Shown here piece by piece: positions 59,717 through 64,000 of a stretch of 64,000 nucleotides of DNA (its first letter is position 1; every line of letters begins with the position of its first letter). Position numbers and translations under genes: made by a program. Source of the stretch: Shimia sp965227725 (GTDB lineage Bacteria; Pseudomonadota; Alphaproteobacteria; Rhodobacterales; Rhodobacteraceae); assembly GCF_965227725.1 (NCBI RefSeq), contig NZ_CBDDGH010000005.1, positions 1,054,001 through 1,118,000 of the forward strand. The letters are read 5' to 3'. The notes below the pieces were generated by a model. The model worked only from the letters and a program-made list of their open reading frames with translations. It was not told the DNA's origin and did no database searches.

Positions 59717-61069
59717 ATGTCCAAAAGCAACTTTACACGTCGTGGCTTGCTTAAGACGAGCGCTGTTACCGGCGCCGGTCTGGCTCTGCCAACCATCTTT
59801 ACGGCGCAGTCTGCTCACGCATTCACCAACGAACCCACCGGCGGCACCGTGACTCTGGGCTTCAACGTGCCACAGACAGGTCCATACGCCGACGAAGGGG
59901 CGGACGAGCTGCGCGCCTACCAGCTGGCAGTTGAGCACCTCAACGGCGGCGGCGACGGCGGCATGATGAACACCTTCAGCTCCAAGGCGCTGCAAGGCAA
60001 CGGTATCCTCGGCAAGAAAGTCGAGTTCGTCACCGGCGACACCCAGACCAAATCTGACGCCGCGCGCGCCTCTGCCAAGTCAATGATCGAAAAAGACGGC
60101 GCAATCATGATCACAGGTGGCTCGTCCTCCGGTGTGGCCGTGGCTGTGCAGGCGCTCTGCCAAGAGGCCGGCGTGATCTTCATGGCGGGTCTGACCCACT
60201 CCAACGACACCACCGGCAAAGACCGCAAAGCCAACGGCTTCCGTCACTTCTTTAACTCCTACATGTCCGGCGCGGCACTGGCACCTGTGCTGGCAGGCGC
60301 ATACGGCAAAGACCGCAAAGCCTATCACCTGACAGCGGACTACAACTGGGGTTACACCACAGAAGAGGCCGTGAAAGCCTCCACCGAAGCCATGGGCTGG
60401 GAAACCGTTGCTGCGGTGAAAACCCCGCTCACGCAAACCGACTTCTCCTCCTATATTGCGCCGGTTCTGCAATCTGGTGCCGACACGCTGGTTCTGAACC
60501 ACTACGGCGGCAACATGGTGAACTCGCTGACCAACGCGGTTCAGTTCGGTCTGCGTGACAAGCAGGTGAACGGCAAAGACTTCCAGATCATCGTTCCACT
60601 CTACTCCCGCCTGATGGCGAAGGGTGCGGGTGCCAACGTGAAGGGCATCTTCGGCTCCACCAACTGGCACTGGTCGCTGACCGATGAGGGCTCCAAAGCC
60701 TTCGTGAAATCCTTCGGCACCAAATATGGCTTCCCGCCATCCCAGGCCGCGCACACCACCTATGTGCAGACCCTGCTTTATGCGGATGCGGTTGAGCGTG
60801 CAGGCTCCTTTGCCCCATGTGCCGTGGCAGAAGCTCTGGAAGACTATGAGTTCGACGGTCTGGGCAACGGTAAGACGCTCTATCGCGGCGCGGACCACCA
60901 GTGCTTCAAAGACGTGCTGGTTGTGAAGGGTAAAGAGAACCCAAGCTCCGAGTTCGACCTTCTGGAAATCGTTGAAGTCACCCCGGTTGAGCAGGTCATG
61001 TACCAGCCTGACCACCCGCAGATGGGTGGCGCAGAAGCCACCTTGGGCAGCTGCAATAACGGCGCATAA
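59717..61069 (+). CDS. ABC transporter substrate-binding protein, branched-chain amino acid/amide type
   Basis: 450 residues; ribosome site GGGAGG upstream. N-terminus SKSNFTRRGLLKTSAVTG is a twin-arginine signal followed by a hydrophobic stretch and cleavage near AQSAHA. The mature part is a Peripla_BP_6 fold: FNVPQTGPYADEGADELRAY, ITGGSSSGVAVAVQAL, ADYNWGYTTEEAVKASTEAM. Slightly longer than typical LivJ. Ligand cannot be fixed (amino acid, amide or urea are the family range). First gene of the transporter operon, followed by a strong hairpin. Confidence 0.88.
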   Translation: MSKSNFTRRGLLKTSAVTGAGLALPTIFTAQSAHAFTNEPTGGTVTLGFNVPQTGPYADEGADELRAYQLAVEHLNGGGDGGMMNTFSSKALQGNGILGKKVEFVTGDTQTKSDAARASAKSMIEKDGAIMITGGSSSGVAVAVQALCQEAGVIFMAGLTHSNDTTGKDRKANGFRHFFNSYMSGAALAPVLAGAYGKDRKAYHLTADYNWGYTTEEAVKASTEAMGWETVAAVKTPLTQTDFSSYIAPVLQSGADTLVLNHYGGNMVNSLTNAVQFGLRDKQVNGKDFQIIVPLYSRLMAKGAGANVKGIFGSTNWHWSLTDEGSKAFVKSFGTKYGFPPSQAAHTTYVQTLLYADAVERAGSFAPCAVAEALEDYEFDGLGNGKTLYRGADHQCFKDVLVVKGKENPSSEFDLLEIVEVTPVEQVMYQPDHPQMGGAEATLGSCNNGA

Positions 61070-61084
61070 CTCGCCGTTACATTA

Positions 61085-61110
61085 GGAAGGGCAAGCAAGC
61101 TTGCCCTTCC
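61085..61110 (+). terminator. Hairpin between binding protein and permease genes
   Basis: Perfect 12-bp stem GGAAGGGCAAGC/GCTTGCCCTTCC with loop AA, followed by TCTTCT. Typical partial terminator or RNA stabiliser that gives more binding protein than permease. Confidence 0.82.
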
Positions 61111-61159
61111 TCTTCTGGGGACGATGCAATCCCTTTTCACAATCATATGAGGTGGGACA

Positions 61160-62281
61160 ATGGGTAAATCAGATACTCCGCTGGCCGGCTTAGCAATCGG
61201 TGGTGGCGCCGTTGCCGTATTTTTCATTCTTGCTATTGCCTTCTTTGGGCTGAACGCAGTGGTTCTCCAAACCTTGGACGGCCTTTCCAAGGGCTCAGCG
61301 TACGCAATGATCGCGCTTGGTCTGACGCTGATCTTCGGCACGTTGGGCGTCGTAAACTTTGCTCACGGGGCGTTGTTTATGATTGGAGCATTCTGCGCCG
61401 TGACTATCAGCCGAATTTTGACTCTGTCCCACACCATCATCGACGAGACCCAAACCGACTTTCTGGGCAATCCTCTGAAAGTCGAAGTTCCTTACGTCTA
61501 CGACATTTTTGGCCAAGCCACCGGTGACGCGATAATCGATTGGGCTGTGCCGCTGTCGCTGCTGTTCAGCGTTCCAGTTATGATGGGCGTCGGCTACGTC
61601 ATGGAACGCGGTCTGATCAAACATTTCTACAATCGCCCCCACGCAGATCAGATCCTCGTAACCTTTGGCCTAGCGATCGTACTCCAAGAAGTGATCAAAT
61701 ACTTCTACGGCGCAAACCCGATCCCTACCCCAGCGCCTGAAGCGTTCTCCGGGTCGTTGGATTTTGGCGCGGCGCTTGGCTTTGATCCCAATCTGATCAT
61801 CTACCCCTACTGGCGCATCATCTACTTTGTCTTTGCCGCCATCATCATCGGTGCCGTGTTTGCCTTCCTGCAATTCACCACCTTTGGCATGGTTGTGCGC
61901 GCTGGCATGGCGGACCGCGAAACCGTGGGCCTTCTGGGCATCAACATCGACCGCCGCTTCACCATCATGTTTGGTCTGGCCGCTGCGGTCGCGGGGCTCG
62001 CCGGGGTGATGTACACGCCGATCAACTCACCGAACTACCACATGGGTATGGACTTCCTGGTCCTGAGCTTCGTGGTTGTGGTTGTGGGCGGCATGGGCAG
62101 CCTGCCCGGCGCTGTGCTCGCAGGCTTCCTGCTCGGCATTCTTGAGAGCTTTGCATCCATGCGCGAGGTTCTGGCGATCCTTCCAGGTTTGAACCAGATC
62201 ATCATCTACCTCGTTGCCATCATCATTTTGCTGACCCGTCCACGGGGCCTCATGGGCCGCAAGGGCGTCATGGAGGAATAA
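61160..62281 (+). CDS. livH: LivH-type ABC permease
   Basis: 373 residues; about 8-9 membrane helices. Family pattern LDGLSKGSAYAMIALGLTLI, FGTLGVVNFAHGALFMIG and the EAA-like loop MADRETVGLLGINIDRRFTI. Longer than E. coli LivH (308) because of an inserted loop around residues 90-135 (VPYVYDIFGQATGDAIIDWA). Start at GTGGGACAATGG has weak ribosome site AGGTGG. Confidence 0.9.
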   Translation: MGKSDTPLAGLAIGGGAVAVFFILAIAFFGLNAVVLQTLDGLSKGSAYAMIALGLTLIFGTLGVVNFAHGALFMIGAFCAVTISRILTLSHTIIDETQTDFLGNPLKVEVPYVYDIFGQATGDAIIDWAVPLSLLFSVPVMMGVGYVMERGLIKHFYNRPHADQILVTFGLAIVLQEVIKYFYGANPIPTPAPEAFSGSLDFGAALGFDPNLIIYPYWRIIYFVFAAIIIGAVFAFLQFTTFGMVVRAGMADRETVGLLGINIDRRFTIMFGLAAAVAGLAGVMYTPINSPNYHMGMDFLVLSFVVVVVGGMGSLPGAVLAGFLLGILESFASMREVLAILPGLNQIIIYLVAIIILLTRPRGLMGRKGVMEE

Positions 62282-62284
62282 CCA

Positions 62285-63484
62285 ATGCTCGGTCTCGAAA
62301 AGAAAGATTTCCAGCTCCTGCTGGTGGTTGCCGGGCTGACATTGCTGGCACCCTTCATCCTCAACCCCTTCCCGGAAAGCTCCGGCATGGCGCAATTCAA
62401 CGCGGGTTACCCCGACCTGATGCAGCGCTTTGTGATCTTCGGTATTTTTGCCATCGGTTTCAACCTGCTGTTCGGGCTGACCGGCTACCTCAGCTTTGGT
62501 CACGCTGCCTTCCTGGGAGTAGGGTCTTATGGCGCAATCTGGATGCTCAAGCTGTTTTCTCTAAACGTGATCCCGGCAATTTTTATGGGCATCGTCGTGG
62601 CGGGTATCTTTGCACTGATGGTAGGCTACGTGTCGCTACGCCGTTCGGGTATCTACTTCTCGATCTTGACACTAGCGTTTGCGATGATGTCCTACGCGCT
62701 AGCCTACTCGGTTCTGACACCAATCACCGGCGGTGAAACTGGTCTGCAAATCAAAGCGACCGACAATCCGCTTCTGTCCACCGTACCACAGGGCGAAATC
62801 GGTCGTGCCAGCCTCTTCGGAATGGACATGCGCGCCAGCTTTGAGTTGAGCATTGGCGATTGGCTCTTCACCTTCAATTTGGGCTACTACATTGCTGCAG
62901 TTGCGATGCTTTTGGCATTCTACCTGTCCATCCGTATCTTCCGCAGCCCATTTGGCCTGATGCTGCGCGCCATCAAAGCCAACCAGACGCGTATGTCCTA
63001 CACCGGCTTGAACCCGCGCCCCCACACCTTGGCGGTCTTCGTGATCTCCGGCATGTATGCTGGCCTCGCTGGCGGCCTGCTGGTGGCCATGGACACACAG
63101 GTTGGCCCGGAGCGTATGTTCTGGACAGCCTCAGGCGAGGTGGTGCTGATGACCATCTTGGGTGGTGTTGGCACGCTGATCGGTCCGGTTCTGGGCGCAG
63201 GTGCGATCAAATACATGGAAAACATCCTGTCCAAGATCAACAAGGACGTTCTGCACCAGTGGTTCGCCTTCCTGCCTGATGGTCTTGAGGATTTCGTGAT
63301 CACCCTGATCTACCCCTTCATCGGCAAAGGCTGGCACCTGACCCTTGGCATCCTCTTCATGCTGGTGGTGATCTACCTGCCTGGCGGTCTGGTCGAAGGT
63401 GGCCAACGCCTTGCACGCGCCCTGCGCGGCAAGAAAGCCTCCGGCGAAGATGGCCCCAAGGCCTCCACTGAACCCGCAGAATAA
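62285..63484 (+). CDS. livM: LivM-type ABC permease
   Basis: 399 residues; second membrane subunit. FNLLFGLTGYLSFGHAAFLG, YVSLRRSGIYFSILTLAFAM and the EAA loop FRSPFGLMLRAIKANQTRM. C-terminal Lys/Ala tail after the last helix. Three bases after the LivH stop, translationally coupled. Confidence 0.9.
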   Translation: MLGLEKKDFQLLLVVAGLTLLAPFILNPFPESSGMAQFNAGYPDLMQRFVIFGIFAIGFNLLFGLTGYLSFGHAAFLGVGSYGAIWMLKLFSLNVIPAIFMGIVVAGIFALMVGYVSLRRSGIYFSILTLAFAMMSYALAYSVLTPITGGETGLQIKATDNPLLSTVPQGEIGRASLFGMDMRASFELSIGDWLFTFNLGYYIAAVAMLLAFYLSIRIFRSPFGLMLRAIKANQTRMSYTGLNPRPHTLAVFVISGMYAGLAGGLLVAMDTQVGPERMFWTASGEVVLMTILGGVGTLIGPVLGAGAIKYMENILSKINKDVLHQWFAFLPDGLEDFVITLIYPFIGKGWHLTLGILFMLVVIYLPGGLVEGGQRLARALRGKKASGEDGPKASTEPAE

Positions 63485-63496
63485 GGAGACGGAAAG

Positions 63497-64000
63497 ATGG
63501 GAATTCTCGAAGTCAAAGACGTAGGAAAGCGGTTTGGTGGCCTTCAGGCTCTGTCAGACGTGAACCTCTCGGTCAAAGAAAACAGCGTCCATGCAATCAT
63601 CGGCCCCAACGGGGCCGGGAAATCCACCCTGCTGAACTGCCTTGTGGGCAAGCTTATCCCGGACACAGGCTCTGTCATGTTTGACGGCCAGTCCGTGCTG
63701 GGCCGCACCCCGCATGAGATCAACCAGATGGGCATTTCCCGCGTGTTCCAGACGCCTGAGATCTTTGGGGACCTCACGGTGATCGAAAACGTGATGATCC
63801 CCTGCTTTGCCAAAGCGCGACGGGGCCTTCTCGCTGCAACGCCATTCGGGCCAATATGTTCAGCGAGAAGGACATGGTGGAACGCGCCGAGCAGCATGCT
63901 TGAGGACATGAACATGGCCGACAAGCGTCACATGCACGCAGCCGTCCATGTCCCGCGGCGACAAGCGCCGCCTTGAGATCGGCATGTGCCTGGCACAAGA
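63497..64000 (+). pseudogene. livG: LivG-type ABC ATPase, intact 5' part then four frameshifts, cut by window
   Basis: Begins MGILEVKDVGKRFGGLQALS; Walker A IIGPNGAGKSTLLNC and the Q loop region ISRVFQTPEIFGDLTVIENV are intact to about residue 106. After that, homologous sequence continues only by skipping single extra bases near 63815, 63837, 63895 and 63942; the corrected reading gives KRDGAFSLNAIRANMFSEKD and later AASMSRGDKRRLEIGMCLAQ, the ABC signature region. Four insertions in about 130 bases while everything upstream is clean point to sequence errors at a contig end more than to gene decay. The annotated frame as written stops after 159 codons. Confidence 0.75.

Overview
The window looks like the chromosome of a Roseobacter-group alphaproteobacterium (Rhodobacteraceae). 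This rests on moderately high GC, a GapR protein, a ScfR/RamB-like regulator, a Blh/YeeE sulfur operon, and the general gene style. The species cannot be named from sequence alone. The window divides into a left host segment (1-6764), one apparently complete integrated podovirus (6765-45215, about 38.4 kb), and a right host segment (45216-64000).

Left host segment: an aldo/keto reductase cut by the window edge, a GntR/FCD regulator, a glutathione S-transferase, a two-gene unit (acyl-CoA dehydrogenase and a quinone-oxidoreductase-like MDR enzyme) and an AraC-type regulator. Just outside the prophage lies the first 27 codons of a different tyrosine integrase, a fossil of an earlier element at the same tRNA.

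Prophage: it is inserted in the 3' end of tRNA-Thr(UGU). A 48-bp exact direct repeat marks attL (6765-6812) and attR (45168-45215), and the tRNA is intact at attR. The left two thirds, read on the minus strand, hold: terminase, podovirus portal (head-tail connector), scaffold, capsid, two tail tubular proteins, three or four internal/ejection proteins (one with a tail-lysozyme and a ParB-like domain), a T7-like tailspike with a pectate-lyase fold, holin, amidase endolysin, nested Rz/Rz1 spanins and a SASA-type esterase. The early minus-strand part holds a Cro-like gene, an intrinsic terminator, small genes, a Myb/SANT-like protein, a Tad2 (DUF2829)-YodC fusion expected to antagonise Thoeris defence, a TOPRIM primase and a helicase-like ATPase. 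The right part, read on the plus strand, carries a CI-like repressor, an exonuclease, small zinc proteins, an AlpA-like excisionase candidate and the integrase. Near-palindromic operators (RTACTC-N5-GNGTAT) sit inside the spacers of the two divergent early promoters, so one repressor probably controls both arms.

Most striking non-coding structure: between the helicase and the small terminase gene, ten copies of CGTTGTG/CACAACG form three inverted groups, and the central group encloses a 36-bp uninterrupted alternating pyrimidine-purine tract. It is a candidate replication origin or packaging site.

Right host segment: tRNA-Thr, an iron-type ABC permease, a conserved hypothetical gene, GapR, a small membrane protein, a FadJ-like protein with a degenerate dehydrogenase half, a sulfide/persulfide operon (Blh, two YeeE halves, a rhodanese-like DUF442 protein), a FliM-like protein with a repeat tail, a ScfR-like regulator with response regulator, small membrane protein and symporter-linked histidine kinase, and a branched-chain amino acid/amide ABC transporter operon. 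In the last 190 bases the ATPase gene of that operon accumulates four single-base insertions, which suggests a poor-quality sequence end.
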